Positions 36,195 through 48,935 of a DNA stretch of 64,000 nucleotides are shown here, piece by piece. The stretch spans positions 97,725 to 161,724 of the forward strand of contig NCSJ02000064.1 in assembly GCA_002812745.2 (NCBI GenBank). Direction: 5' to 3'. A program made the translations under genes and the position numbers. The stretch comes from Scytalidium lignicola. Lineage: Eukaryota; Ascomycota; Leotiomycetes. The notes under the pieces are model-generated. The model was given only the letters and a program-made list of their open reading frames with translations, was not told the DNA's origin and searched no databases. The number at the start of each line of letters is the position of its first letter. Position 1 is the stretch's first letter.

Positions 36195-37803
36195 TTATTG
36201 TAGAGGTTCCGAGGAACTGGATAATCTATTTAGGTGGAGGTAGACATCTGTGCCGTAGCTGTTTTAAAAGTCAATCATTAGCATTGGATTTGGGGGAGGT
36301 TGACTGAGGAGAGAGAAAAGAGAGCATTAGATGCTTACCCTTCCATACTAATCAACTTCAAATCACCTCCAAAATATCTCGCATACAACCTCGAAATAGG
36401 TAGACCATATCCAAATCCAGCCATTGGCGCCTTGAAATCACTCTTATCAAAATCCGGATCTAGGCTAGGCGTGGAATCAACCGTCGTGTACATGTACGTC
36501 CACACCAGCGGAATGGCACTGCGGGGAATGCCACCGCCCTCATCCGAGATCTTGATGGTGATGTCTTCTTTCCCTTCTGCCACGACCACTTTTGTCACGG
36601 GGAACTCATCCTTATCCTGACCATGGGTCTCGACTACAGCTCGGAGAGAGTTCTTGAGAGTTTCGAAAAGCATGTGTGATAGATGACCAGGCACGTACAT
36701 AAAGTGCAGGTTCGGCGGACATATGAGCTGGACTTTGGGCGCATCGAACAAACCATAGTGGTCTTCGCAGACAAATCTTGCATTCTCAATTGCCTCCTGC
36801 GCCAGTTCTTGTACGTTTGTCCTGGTACAGATGATGCCTACGTAGTTGGGGTCACGATGATGACTCTGGTCGGTTAGAGCAATGTGCTGCCCGATCAGCA
36901 TACGAATTCCTATACGCGACATGTAAAACCGGTCCAGGAAGGATTGTATGTTGTGATCAATCTGCATGCGCTGTCTCCGGCGTTTCCACTCCAGGATGCC
37001 CTGTGCGACGGTGGTGACCACGCTGTCGTGTCTTCGCTTGATCTGGTGGAGCGTGGCGGCAAATCGCTGATTGTAATTATGAAGCTCTGGCGGCCAGTCG
37101 GTTGAATCATCGACGGTTGCGAAATACCGGCGGTTCGACCCTTTGTAGTGGTGGTGGTTGCTATTTCCATTTCCGTTTCCATTTCCATTGGACTCGACAT
37201 TATATTGCCAGGGCGAAGAGCTGTACTGCCCCTTTTCGACACTGGGGTTACGAGTTGATTGGGATAGCAGCTTGGTTCCTTTGCCAGGCCCGTGTTTCGA
37301 GGGATTCATCAGTCTATCGCGAACATCCTTAGGTAGCTGCGGTCTGGGGAGCGTGGTGATTTCCTTTTTATTTTGGCATCACATGTCAACACCAATGACT
37401 CTTCGGCTGCTTCCGAGAAAATTTACCAGGAGGTGTAGGAATTAAGCTTACCTCGAAGGACTGCGCATACCAATCCTGAACCTTCTTAATCGAGGGCATC
37501 TCACCGAGGCCATCGGGGAGTTCTTCTAGCTCCTGCACTCGATGTGCGAGCCGGATGGGAAGCTCTTCTGACAGGAACTGCGAGGCACGGAACAACGTTC
37601 CTAAAAAGTTATCGTCAGCGTAAAGAGAACATAAAAACCAGCGCAATGTCAACTTGGCTGGGTTTTTTTTCTTTCTCAGAGTTCATACCAGTGGAAGGCT
37701 TCTCTCCAAACTGCACCATCTGCCTCAGACTCACACCGGTGGCCGGGAAGGAAGAGTAGTGCTTGATGGTGTCCATCAGCCGATCGGATCGCTTCCAGGA
37801 CAT
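36195..37803 (-). CDS. Mitochondrial 2-oxo-acid dehydrogenase kinase (PDK/BCKDK family)
   Basis: Protein kinase of the GHKL fold that inactivates the pyruvate (or branched-chain 2-oxo acid) dehydrogenase complex by phosphorylating E1-alpha. Exons are 37803-37689 (MSWKRSDRLMDTIKHYSSFPATGVSLRQMVQFG), 37600-37452 (TLFRASQFLSEELPIRLAHRVQELEELPDGLG), a long third exon from about 37363, and a short last exon (YGTDVYLHLNRLSSSSEPLQ) ending at 36195. The third exon has the family's FLDRFYMSRIGIRMLIGQHIAL, then FETLKNSLRAVVE (N-box), ISDEGGGIPRS (G1 box) and GFGYGLPISRLYARYFGGDL (G2). A Gly/Asn-rich insertion (NGNGNGNGNSNHHHY) sits between the helical domain pieces. An expected mitochondrial presequence is not obvious. 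It is most like fungal Pkp1-type kinases, though the PDK/BCKDK choice is not settled here. Confidence 0.92.
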
Positions 37804-40190
37804 CTTGAAGGCTTGTTGGCGGGCACTGGGCGCCGCTGTGCCTGTTTCCGCGGGTACTGAGTCTTCAATGCGTGCAAGATCACAGCGTCATGAGCTGGGA
37901 AAAGGGTTGGTGGTTGTTTTTTGTTTGGGTTGCTGGTTGAAGAGCCTTGTTTGGCAACTGAGGGATGAGTGTTTCGCGGCTCCCCGCGATGCTGGGCGAG
38001 CGAGGTGTAGGGAAGAGCTATGACGCAGAGACGACCAATGCCGAGGCAGGGGAATGCCGTGGCTAATCAAACACGACGAACATCGGCTGGGGTCGGCTGT
38101 CGAATTGGAGGAATGGCAGATTTGGAGCAATGGTGAAAATGAGAACGAGAATGAGAATGAGGAAGCTGGAAAGCAGCCCAAGCCAAAAAAGAAGGGACAA
38201 GAATAATTGCGGTCAGGGACCAGGAAGAGAGCAAGTGCCGCAGACGAGAGGATTTGCTCGTGTGCCTGCGGGCGGGAAGAGTCGAAGTCTCGATTACGGC
38301 GGAGCGGAGACTTTTTTGCATGCCGGAAGTCGCAGTGCCTTGATGCCTCAGGTGTATATTATTCTCTTCCAAACTTCCAAACGAGCCCTTGTTTATATCT
38401 TGTTTAATTATGCCTGGTTTATGCCTAGTTTATGCCTGGCGTCCGGCCGGCAGTGCAGGCCTGAAACCACAAGGGGACTTTGCTTCCCCACACTCTCTTT
38501 ACCGTCCTGGTAGAGTAGAGTATAGAGTAATACTGTGTATGTACCAATCCAGAATCCAGACGGTGTGTATCTCTTCTCATCTCATCTCATCTCATCTCAT
38601 CTCATTCTTCAAAAGACAGAAACTCTCCTCGCATGTGTACTCCGTAAGACACAAGGCATTGAGACGATTCGTCAACACAGACAATAACTGCACCGGCAAT
38701 GCAACAGCAGCAGGTGCGGGTCTCGTGCAGCTCATGTGATCTTTCAGCCATTCCACATTGGTACCATATTACGATGGCAGCACCAACCCCTGGGATCAGG
38801 CCAGACCCCGAGTCTTTCTCTATCGCTCCAGAATTACCTCCGTTACCGTAACCGAAAATGCAGAAGAGAGGTTTCGGCTGGGTGTATCTGTACATCACAT
38901 TTCCACTTGCATTCAATACAACTCACATTACAGTAATTGTGACTAGTGCACGACATCTGTGAAATGGAAAAAATGAGATGTAATAATAATAACTGTAACG
39001 AGATGAAGATGAGAAAATCTCCCGGAAGAGTATTCCGATATCTTCCCTCTTCCACACATCCCCACACATCTCAATCCCCGCAATGTGCCGCTCAACTGTA
39101 CAGTACAATACGGACAACTTCCGTACAATAACAATAATAATAATAAAGCCCGTTCAGTAATTAATAGTGCAACAAAAAAAAGGGGGGAAGCCTCGGTCAT
39201 TCTCGGCATCTTCTCTCTCTGCCTTTCGGTCGAGAGGGAAAAAGCCAAAAGAATTCTTCGAAATAAACATTAGATTATTATTGGCTAGCTTATTAATTCA
39301 GACTGGCTTCCCTTAAATCGGGAAATGGAGGAAGTTTGTCTAGGCCTCTCTCTCCCTCTCTCTCTCTCGATTATTTCCTCTTCCGGACTCTTTTGTGGAG
39401 GAGGGCTTGCAGTAATTAATCACCGTACTACTGTACAATACAGTAAAGTAAAAAGTAGATTACTTATTACTTATTATTTATTTTTATGGTAAATTTGATG
39501 TCCCGTTTTAGACCCCCGTCCTACAACCGGGATTTTCGAGATTGAGAGACCTCTCTTCCCATAATAGAAGCCACTTTTCCTGGTTGGCTATGTCTCAGAT
39601 TTTCATATAATATATAAAAGTCATACCAAGTATACACGTGAAACGACAACCACGCCATCCATCGCTGCATCTGGTGATGATGGCATTGATGTACGATGAT
39701 GAGCTGAGGCCTGGTTTTTTCGTCCAGAGTGTGTTACACCACAGGAGGCCAACCACACCTTTTTCTCGAGAGAATTACAGCATTTGTCCCTTCTCAATCC
39801 ACAACTCGACATTATGATACCAATTCAAAAGCTATGCTACACGTCTCTACCCTAAGTCTAGGCTACGCATTATTACTATATTTCTGTAAATATGGACTTG
39901 CCATCCATAACTTTATCTACATGGATATGAATATAAATGATGTAGAACAAGAGAACTTTCCCTTCCCTCCCTAAAATATTTGTTGAACCTAGCCTTGCAT
40001 ACATAGCCTCGTCTCGATTAAGTTGTGTGCGCGTGTAGAGAAGTCGGCCTATCCCCTCTTCTCATGCGTTGATATCCCGAATTCAAATTCAAAACATAAA
40101 ACAGGGGTTCAAGTTTCCTGACCCAAGAGAGGCAATAATGGAGGTACAAAAAATGAAAGGAGATTTATATAAAACAACAACTCCTCCATT
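37804..40190. other. Long intergenic region with simple repeats
   Basis: About 2.4 kb upstream of the kinase and downstream of DPL1. It holds pyrimidine-rich microsatellites and TA/GTA-rich motifs, including several copies of a TGTACAGTA-like motif near 39100-39440. I see no gene. Confidence 0.4.
38576..38605. repeat. (CTCAT)6 microsatellite
   Basis: Six perfect CTCAT units in a row, preceded by a near unit (CTCTT). Confidence 0.9.
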
Positions 40191-42053
40191 CTATGCCTTA
40201 TACAACGTATCTAGGAATCCGGTCGCAAGATCAACCACCACACTCTTGTTCGGTAAGCTGCCCGCAACTCCATACAGCGCTGCGCTGTCACCCACAGCCT
40301 TACCCTTCGCACCTTTACCCTCCACCACCCGAACCCGCTCCTTCTCCTTCTCGCCTTCAATCACCGCCTCCAAATCCGTAATCAGCTTCTCCCACACCTT
40401 GGAGATGGGCAACGTAACCGCAACGTGAATAGCTGGCGGTGTTTGCAGTGCGTTGAGATGCCACCCCTTAGCCGACATGGCGTCCGCAATATCGTAGATG
40501 TTGATCGTCTTCGACTGGAAGGCCACCACCGACACTAGCGGCTTTCCAATGATCTCGAGGTCATTGTTCAGCACTGGATTGGTCTGGATCGCTTCAATGA
40601 TCTTCTTCGTTGCGCCCACGATCTGGGTGCATGCCTTGATATAACCCGCCTCGCCTACGCTCATGAGACTGGTCCAGCAACCAGCTATCAGAGCCCCGGG
40701 TCGAGATCCTGCAATCGAGGGCGACGCATAGACGCCTCCGGACCAATCTGGCGAGACGAAGTATTGGTATTGGCGCAGGGCTGCCGTGCGATAGATCACA
40801 GTTGAATTTCCCTTTGGTGCAAATCCGTACTTGTGGGTATCACAACTGATACTGGTGACTCCTTTGAGCCTGAAATCGAACGGCTCGGTTTCAAATCCGG
40901 CCTTGTCTAGGTAGGGAACGAGGAACGATCCAAGACAGCAGTCTACATGCAGAGGAAGCTTACGCTTTAATGCCAGTTTCGAAAGGGCGCTGATATCATC
41001 AATGATACCATGTGGGAAATTTGGCGCCGAGCCTACCAACAGAATGGTATTGCTGTTGATTAGGCGCGCAACGCTTGGAATGTGGACTTGATAGCTCGGT
41101 GCAGGGCAAGCTACCATGTGAATCTTGATGCCGAAATACATGCCTGCCTTTCGGAAAGCCGTATGAGCTGTTTCTGGTAGGATCCTATGGTCCAAAAGTT
41201 AGTACATCCTCTGTGCATTGGGGCCTAGTTTTAGAATCTAAGCTTCAATCAAATAACTCACATCTCTGGTTCTGTAACACGTCGCTCAGCATGAGCCTTC
41301 TGCCTAGCACTCAGACAAGCCATCAGAATTGACTCAGTTCCTCCACTAGTGGTAACACCTGCCGCCCCAAGAGGAGCATTAAACAGGTTTAAGACCATCG
41401 CAACAACCTCCGCCTCCATCTTCCTTACACCAGGAAATACATCTGGATGAATCGGATTGGCCACAGTAAACTTCCCAAACGCCTCAGTCTGTAGTTTTAT
41501 TAACCCATCTTCGCCATGGTACACAGCTCCCGAAACATATCCATCCTCCCATCGTGAATGGTCCATATTAGCCAGCTTCTCCAACTCCTTCGATAGTAGT
41601 TCGTCCGACCATCCTTCCTTTGGTAACGTCAAGTTCCTCGTAACATCTGGTCCAGACGGCACCAGTCTCGCCTGGAGCTTCGTGACTGCCTCTTCCACCT
41701 GCTTCTGCACTTGTGATCGAACGCCTGGTGCGCGGAGGAACAGACCGTACAGCGTTCGTCGAATTGAAATGTATGTATCAGCAATGGTGCCTAATACACC
41801 CCTCCCCTTGAGCTGTAGGAGGCCTTTCCTCGTCCATCGCAGGACGAAGAGGAGGAATATGATATTGCGAAGTCTAGACAAAAGAAAATCCAAAATCCGT
41901 TAGTTAGATGTTAAGGTAAAAGTTTACAATCATGGGTGGGGTCCTTTACAGATCAATATTCAGCGTGAGGAGTTGACTCCTGTAATTCCCACTCTTCTTG
42001 ACATTAGCCAAACTATTGCGCAGGCTCGCCGGGATTCTCGAAGTGCCCGGCAT
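40191..42053 (-). CDS. DPL1: Sphingosine-1-phosphate lyase (sphinganine-1-phosphate aldolase)
   Basis: ER-membrane, PLP-dependent enzyme that cleaves phosphorylated long-chain bases into a fatty aldehyde and phosphoethanolamine, the exit step of sphingolipid metabolism. ATG at 42053 (MPGTSRIPASLRNSLANVK). The first intron joins TLNIDL to LRNIIFLLFVLRW, the membrane anchor. The second joins RRVTEPEM to ILPETAHTAFRKAGMYFGIKI. Catalytic-domain marks are GVTTSGGTESILMA, FPHGIIDDISALSKLA, LHVDCCLGSFLVPYLDKAGF and SCDTHKYGFAPKGNS, where the Lys of THKYG binds PLP. The C-terminal part (QTPPAIHVAVTLPISKVWEKLITDLE) is also typical. Its length of about 570 residues is usual. It appears intact. Confidence 0.95.
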
Positions 42054-43173
42054 GGTCTGCCGGTTACAGAAGAAGAAAAAGGGTAAATGCCTCTGCTGCG
42101 GGCGCCGCCCTTTTGGATTGAAAAGGGTTTCGTTGTCTAGTTTTGGCAAACGTTGGGTTATGGGGACAAGGAGTTGAGGAACCTCTTTTTTGCCGGGAAA
42201 GTTAAGTTTGAACGTTAATTATGTCATTATTATTCGAAACATGGGCAGGCCGAGGCTTGATTGGAAGAGAGCGGGCTTCCGCTCTCTACCTCGGAGTGCC
42301 GTCGCGCGCCGTTAGGCTGCGTGTGGAGGATCACATGGAAGCATACACGCCGTTCACACGTCAAATTCAACAGATTTTGTCTCTCTAACTTATTAATCAA
42401 TCCTAACTTGATGACAGAAGATAAATACATAAGAAGCTGATATCCATTACGTTTTTCTTTTTCTGTAGCGTTAAAACTGATACAGGGTGCTTACATGCAC
42501 CAAGCCCGAACCAATGATGTATAACAGCCTTTCCAGCTTAATCATGTTTACCTGGCAGTAGAAGACTTCGGGAGAATATCAATATTACAGGCAAAGAGCA
42601 TATTACAGAGGGTCAAGTGCATTACCATAATAATCTTCAACACGATTTCTCCAGAGGCTTTCATAAATGTTAACTGATCTGCGTAGAACCCATGATATGT
42701 CTCCTTCCCCAAACTCTTGAAGTCATGCAAAGAATCTCCCTCAAAGCTTATTATAGGATCCCATACTCCAAACAATATCACGTACCAACATTTCTTGCAT
42801 TGTCCTTGGGAAGTTCTCCCTCGCTCTTTGGCCAAAGATAAATCGCAAAAGTATTAGTACAAACAGATTTCCGAAATAAGGTCCCGTCAAACCACTTGCA
42901 GCACTGAGACTGTCCCGGGTATCAATACACCTATAAAAAGGAAACTTCATAACATCAGATTAACTCAGAACGCCAGATCTAAAACCATCCCTATCATGTA
43001 TATGCTCCACCAGATCTCTTACACACTGGGAGCCCTCCTTGTGCTATGCTCTTAATAACGCCGGAAACAAGAGTTTCGGTAGGGAAGTCGTAGATCATCC
43101 AGGAGCCCGTACTCCTGCATCATGAGTGCTAACTGTTTGGGAGAAGCATTTTTTGGTGAGCCTTTTGGATAGC
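42054..43173. other. Intergenic region, no supported gene
   Basis: About 1.1 kb between the DPL1 start and the end of the GT34 gene. It holds a minus-strand open frame at 42548-42835 with no recognisable motif. Confidence 0.4.
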
Positions 43174-44232
43174 TCAGTCTTGGGCTTGGAATACCGCTCG
43201 CCATTGCTTGTGGAATGGTTCCGACTCCGAAGCACAATCCCGTTGTTCGCATCCGGCAAAAGTAATTATGAAGTCACCGTCCTTCCATGGACCTTGTTTG
43301 TCTTCGGTTCGTACCGCGCTATAGGAGTTCATAGTACGCTGTGGTACCAGAGCGAGTTTGGATAGGATAGTTGGATGCCATTGGACAATGTGTTCCTGTA
43401 AAATGTAAGCCTGATATCCCGTTACTGCATTGGAGTTAACTTACTAGGGCGTGTCTCTCAGCTCTTTGGAAATTATAAGATCTATAAAGAGGATCAAACC
43501 ATGCATCCAAGAAGAATTTTGCCCATTCGCCGGATCGCACAATGAAGCTGGTCGGCGAGAGACCTTCGAAATCTTGTGTGAGGATAAAATCAATCCGATC
43601 GCCCTTCAAATGGGAGAATGTTTTTATGACACTGTCGGGAGGAACGATTGGGGCATCTCTGACCATAAGACTTTCAAGTCTCTTTGGATTCACGACATGG
43701 CTTTCGATGTTCATTGAGGGATTCATGATAAGAGCGTTTTNGGTCAAGGAACCAAATATGAGAAGAACGAGGGAATTTTGACATCGCGTGTCGAACTGCG
43801 GGAACTTTGGACCACGAACTAGGAGCCCCATTTAGGTCATAATCGGTGATGGTAGGGAAGAAAGTCATGTATCCTAACACCAGTCAGATATACATGCACA
43901 TACGTACGTACGCCACTTATAGGATAGGAAAATGGAGTTATGGAACTCTTACCATGCCTCTTTGCATATTCAATGCGGTTTTCTTGTACATTTTCGAGAT
44001 ATTCCCTGCTGTAGTGGCTGGGATCAAGCACTGTCACTATAACCACAGGTCCCCCTGCCGTGCTTCCTGAGCCCTTAGATATATGTGAGAAAAGAAAGAA
44101 TATCGTTCCAAGTATGCATGCACCGATAACAATCGCTTGGATTCGACTCCTTCGAAGTCTTGGGAGTCTGGAAGATCGAACCGCGTAAGGTGGAGGATGC
44201 GAGGTCTTCCTCGCAGGTAATGCTAGGTGCAT
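43174..44232 (-). CDS. GT34 glycosyltransferase, alpha-1,6-mannosyltransferase type (MNN10-like)
   Basis: Golgi type II membrane enzyme that extends the N-glycan outer chain of cell-wall mannoproteins. The likely start is 44232 (MHLALPARKTSHPPPYAVRSSRLPRLRRSRIQ), a cytosolic basic tail, followed by the membrane anchor AIVIGACILGTIFFLFSHI. After VVIVTVLDPSHYSREYLENVQENRIEYAKRHG an intron leads to YMTFFPTITDYDLNGAPSSWSKVPAVRHAMSKFP, then HIWFLDQNALIMNPSMNIESHVV, VVPPDSVIKTFSHL-type sequence, DRIDFILTQDFEGLSPTSF and WAKFFLDAWFDPLYRSYNF. A last intron precedes EHIVQWHPTILSKLALVPQRTMNSY and FAGCEQRD, with the stop at 43174. The n at 43741 must be deleted to read LDQNAL; kept in, it breaks the frame. 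MNN10 and MNN11 are paralogues and I cannot separate them here. Confidence 0.9.
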
Positions 44233-46232
44233 GATGAAGAAGAGTTGAGAAGCAGACTTTCTCAAAAACCTCCGGTCTCGCCCTCAAGGTGATATAAGAC
44301 TCGAAACCGTTGCGTTTGTATTGCGTTGAGATCGCGACGGCTGTCTTTTCGTATTCGTGGCTCGAAGGTTTGGCGAGCTGAACAGGCACTTGCACCAAAT
44401 CTGAGGGTAACGAACGTGGTCTCTGCTACGGATATGAAAAAGAGGATGGACAATAACCTTTCCTGAGCAAGGTCAATGGGGCTTGGTGCGCACTCTTTCG
44501 TTTGCAGATCGATGGTTGCGCTGAAAACTGAGCTTAAATAACGATATTCAGGTTGGAGTTGAGGAACTGGATCCAGCCCCTAATGACTAGAGCACACCTG
44601 TTCCCACGGTAGTGAAGCGGTATCTCGTGCCAGGCGCACTTCAACGAATTGGAAGGAGACTCCGTTGCGGTCAGACCTAGTATCTCAAGGTCTGTAAACC
44701 ATTTGCAATGAAGTTTTCTCGTGTCAAGGAAATTTTCTTGATGTAGCACTCACTCCTTATCAAATACCTCCCTTACTGGCAAATGTATCGTCTCAAAAAA
44801 NGTTAGCGGATTTCTTAAACTTAGCGTTAGCGTTAGTTCGTCATTTTCGGCTTGGCGCGCTTCAAACACGGTCTTGGGGATTAGCGACAGCCTTAATTAC
44901 AATCAAGAAAAGGACCTCTAGACCATCTGATCATCCTTTTTCTATACTATCCAAACAACGAGTCTTTATACCATCTCTACCACATTCATATGGAGTCTTC
45001 AAGTACCGGTATCCCCACTCAGAAGAGAGATTTCCTTTTTCATTCTCATTTCTTCGTATAATATCACTCGTAATTAAACGATTAGTGTGGTCCATGCGAA
45101 ATTCTGCCCTGTACGAAGGCGCAACTTAAAATGTCAGTGGGGACGCAATTTGCTTGTCGGTGTGGGTATATTCTTTACTAAGCAACTAGATATGCTGGAC
45201 AGAACAAGAGGTCATTGTTATTGCGGAAATCTCTAGGAAATTGAAATATCGCACTCTACGCTAGATCTATGGAAATGGCATAGCAGAAGTGTTTCTCATC
45301 GTATATCAACTTAACTGTCTCTGAATCCTCGTAGAAAGATCACGCCGAAGCAGCGAAGCAGAAAATCAGAACCAAAGCCTCCAAGGGAGAACTTTGGCAT
45401 ACAATATGAAGTTGACACGCTTGCGGTCACCCAAAGACGAAATAAGAGCAAGACGCTCAGTATTTCAAGGCTCCAACAAAGCATTCGATCTTTGCACACA
45501 GACTAGTCGACACGACACGGGGCGGGATTCCGTGGCAACTTAAGAGTGTGCAACTGCGATCATGAACCCTCAGGGGATCTTCTTGGAGGTACTGTATCGT
45601 GTATTCTGGATGAACAGCTCTATTCGATAGATTCTCGACTATAGAATCCCAACTATACTGCTTGACACTAGTCGAACATTTCGAACCAATGGGACATTGT
45701 GAAATAGCAGCTTGAAGACAGTGAAGAGGCAAAGAAGAGTGTTCCGGAAGGAGACTTGCGATGTCAATATCCCGGAGACATCACTGCTCCATCGCTACCT
45801 GTTGATATTTATTAGGAAAGCGGAATTCCTCGATCTGATATTCTCCTAGGCCGAGGCTCTCAGATCTGATCTATATCATTTATATGTAAACATGGTAAGT
45901 TACGACAGCAAGTACAAGCGTTAAAGAAAATAAATATCTTGGCGTCAAAACAAGCGAATACATCACGTGCTATTAATACATCCTGCTTCTGAGCTTTAGA
46001 CAAAGAGCTCTCAGGATATATTTTTTAACATCTCATTTGCTTCAATCGTATCATAACAGATTTACTAAGAAACTAACTTATCATACAGCCCGGACGACTG
46101 GGGATTTTTTTTTAAATCTTATGTTGAAAGTTGACGCTTCATACTATATAGTATTTCCTAATAATAGGATCAACCTCGGTATGCTCTCCTATTTTCAGAC
46201 CTTGAGTCCGGTGGGATGCATGTACCTTCATC
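44233..46232. other. Intergenic region, no supported gene
   Basis: Two kb, including the GT34 promoter. Only short open frames without known motifs are present, plus one n (44802) after an A-run. No repeat is seen. Confidence 0.4.
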
Positions 46233-47254
46233 TCATTCATCTTCATCGTCATCGTCATCGTCATTATCTTCATCTCCATGAACATCTAATACACGTTCTG
46301 CACTCTTCTCCAACGTCCTTCGACTCCAAGCTCGAACCCACTTCCATACAGTCTAAAGAAGTCAGCGCAGAACATGGGATATTGATAGATTCCACTTACG
46401 TATAAAAATGTGAAGCCAATAAGAGCTAAGTGCCAGCTTAAATTCTCTAATCGGTCTCTCCCTGTTCCTCTTCTAGCTCGACCACCACCTCCGCCTAAAA
46501 GATTTCGGAGATTCCACCAATTCCACGGTCCCATTGCAAAGAAAGCTTTGATACAACCTATCAGACCTAGAGACGCAAAACCTTTCAGGAAGTGTTCGGA
46601 CCAAGTGGTTGGTTCCTCTATATAAAGTGGAGATGTTCCACTCAAAGGAATGGAAGCAATAGTGTCAAGAGGATCCATATAAAAATCATTGATCGGGTCC
46701 GCAATAAACCCAAGAAGGAACGTTGTAGCAAGGAATATTGCAATTGTCAAGAAAACTTGTGTAAAGGTACTACTGATCCAGCGGCCCCATCTCAATCTTT
46801 CTAGACGATATCGAAACCCGCAGGTTGGACATTCCCAGAAATTGCGCCTCCCATATGCAGGATCTGCATGTCTCCATTCTTGCAGACACCCTTCATGAAC
46901 CCACCTCGAGGATCCCTTGCACTTGCATGGGCGGATAAGACGGCCAGACGCTGGATCGGAAGATATATATGATACACCTGGTGTTGGATTGAGCATTGAT
47001 GCAATGCCCTCGGAGACAGGTTCAAATGTGGGATAGACAACCTCTAAACATATTCTGCAGGTTCGTAGAGGGTAGTGCTTTCGATGTTTAGGTAGCTGTC
47101 TCTTGCTCTCTTCTGGAGCAGTTCCTTGTGGTTTCTCTGGCTCATCGTTCGCAAATGCTCCAGGTATAGGGATTTCATCATTATTAGGTTCGGGCGTGTT
47201 CATATCGTTTGCCCATGACCAGGTTGAGCGTGGCCTATATGAGGCTGTAGACAT
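46233..47254 (-). CDS. RING-CH (MARCH-type) membrane E3 ubiquitin ligase
   Basis: Predicted ubiquitin ligase in an internal membrane. ATG at 47254 (MSTASYRPRSTWSWAND). The RING-CH zinc-binding domain occupies about residues 63-145: CRICLE, a long loop, IRPCKCKGSSRWVHEGCLQEWR and ECPTCGFRYRLE, giving the C4-H-C3 order. Two or three hydrophobic helices follow (FTQVFLTIAIFLATTFLLGFI; GFASLGLIGCIKAFFAMG; LALIGFTFLY). A 47-nt intron at 46399-46353 removes a false ending. The true C-terminus is TVWKWVRAWSRRTLEKSAERVLDVHG plus an Asp/Glu run, with the stop at 46233. It shares a short promoter with the proteasome gene on the other strand. Confidence 0.88.
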
Positions 47255-47681
47255 GGTGCATAGAGTTAGAGCTTAATGCCCGTAATAGTCGAAGTAATGG
47301 AACATTGGAGTTTAAAACGAAAATATAATCTGCACTATTGTTGTTAGTCGTATGATGTTAGTTGATAAAGTAAACCTCAAAGTGCAAACGAAAGGTGGCT
47401 TTAAGTCACAGATAGCTTGTGGCAGACGTTTCCAGAAGGAAACTGAGTGGTTGTCCACTGGGAGAGTCGGCGAAGTCGAAGGCCGAACTGTGCCTCAAAA
47501 TCAAGGCTGTAATGACATTCGCGTCTCAGAGCTGCCTGTGGATAGCTAAGTCTTCGACTGCAAGCAACAACAGTAGCTTCCCATTCTCATCTTTCCAAAT
47601 TTTTAACAAACGGCAGACTAAATCCGTATTTTATTGCCGTCCGAGAATTGGTCAAGGTTGAATTTTGACTGAAAAAAAGCC
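47255..47681. promoter_or_regulatory. Bidirectional promoter, RING-CH ligase / proteasome alpha2
   Basis: A 427-bp head-to-head spacer between two genes of the ubiquitin-proteasome system. I did not find an exact GGTGGCAAA (Rpn4-type) site. AAGGTGGCTTT at about 47391 on the plus strand is the nearest thing. Confidence 0.45.
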
Positions 47682-48805
47682 ATGGCGGACAGATATTCGT
47701 TTTCTTTGACAACATTCTCACCTAGGTATGTTCATTCAAGCTAGCCTCTCATCTAGAAAACGAGATGATTTGTGTTATGTGTAGTTCTTACTGACTCTCT
47801 TCTAGCGGAAAGCTGGTTCAAATAGGTTAGTAGAGCATACAGGCGCTGTTCACAAGCTGAAAGCTCGCGCTTTCTCATTGTGCCTGACTTCGAGGCACCC
47901 TAATTGCTGACTATCTATTCCTTAGAATACGCTCTCAATGCTGTTAATCAAGGAGTTACGGCGCTAGGTATCAAAGGTATGGCGATTTTCAGGTTCAAAA
48001 ATACTATAGAAGCTCCACTGACACACAGGACAGCAACAAATGGCATTGTCCTCGCAACTGAAAAGAAGTCCTCCTCTCCACTTATCGATCCACCGTCTCT
48101 TTCGAAAGTTAGTCTAATCACACCAAATATCGGGATGGTGTACGCTGGCATGGGACCAGATTACAGAGTGTTGGTAGATAAGGCACGAAAGGCGTCGCAC
48201 ACAAACTACAAACGAATCTACAACGAGTACCCACCAACCAGGATATTAGTCCAAGATGTAGCAAAGGTGATGCAAGAAGCAACACAATCTGGAGGTGTTA
48301 GGCCGTACGGAGTTAGTTTACTGATTGCTGGGTGGGATGAGGGTATCGAGCCAGAGTCTGAAGAGTCAAGCGCATCTGAGGGATCTGAGGAGAAGAAGCC
48401 AGTAGGCAAGACTGGAGGTGTTCTTAAGGGGGGCCCTATGCTATACCAAGTCGATCCCAGTGGTAGTTATTTCCCATGGAAAGCAACGGCTATTGGCAAG
48501 AGTGCCACATCTGCAAAGACATTTTTGGAAAAGCGATACACGGAGGGTCTGGAGCTGGAAGATGCAGTTCATATCGCTTTATTGACTCTCAAAGAGACTA
48601 TTGAAGGTGAAATGAACGGAGAGACAGTAGAGATTGGTGAGTCAAGGAGTTCTGCGCCATAAGAATATCTAGCTAACAAACAACAGGTATTGTCGGACCA
48701 CCAGCTCACCACCTTCTTGGTATTGAGGGGGTTGAGGGAGCGCAAGGACCACGATTCAGGAAGCTGACACCTCAAGAAATTGAGGATTATCTCACGAATT
48801 TGTGA
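47682..48805 (+). CDS. PRE8: 20S proteasome subunit alpha type-2
   Basis: Alpha-ring subunit of the 20S core. Five exons: 47682-47725 ([14 protein letters not shown]), a 20-nt microexon 47806-47825 (completing SGKLVQI), 47926-47976 ([17 protein letters not shown]), 48034-48636 and 48687-48805. The third intron (47977-48033) is 57 nt and in frame, so it is easily translated by mistake; removing it gives [15 protein letters not shown] as in the family. Family marks are [56 protein letters not shown] and [24 protein letters not shown]. An acidic insertion of about 30 residues ([18 protein letters not shown]) sits after WDEG, where yeast and animal subunits have none. It is known to me as a Pezizomycotina trait, from memory. 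Confidence 0.95.
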
Positions 48806-48935
48806 TCTCCCTGGGTCTTCTGCGTGGTTGGCAATCAAGACTTGGTAACTTATTGCATGATGTATTATAGAATAATACTAGACGGGAAGGCAAAACCGTT
48901 GGGATACCAAGCTTACAGGCTTCGTAAACATGAAT

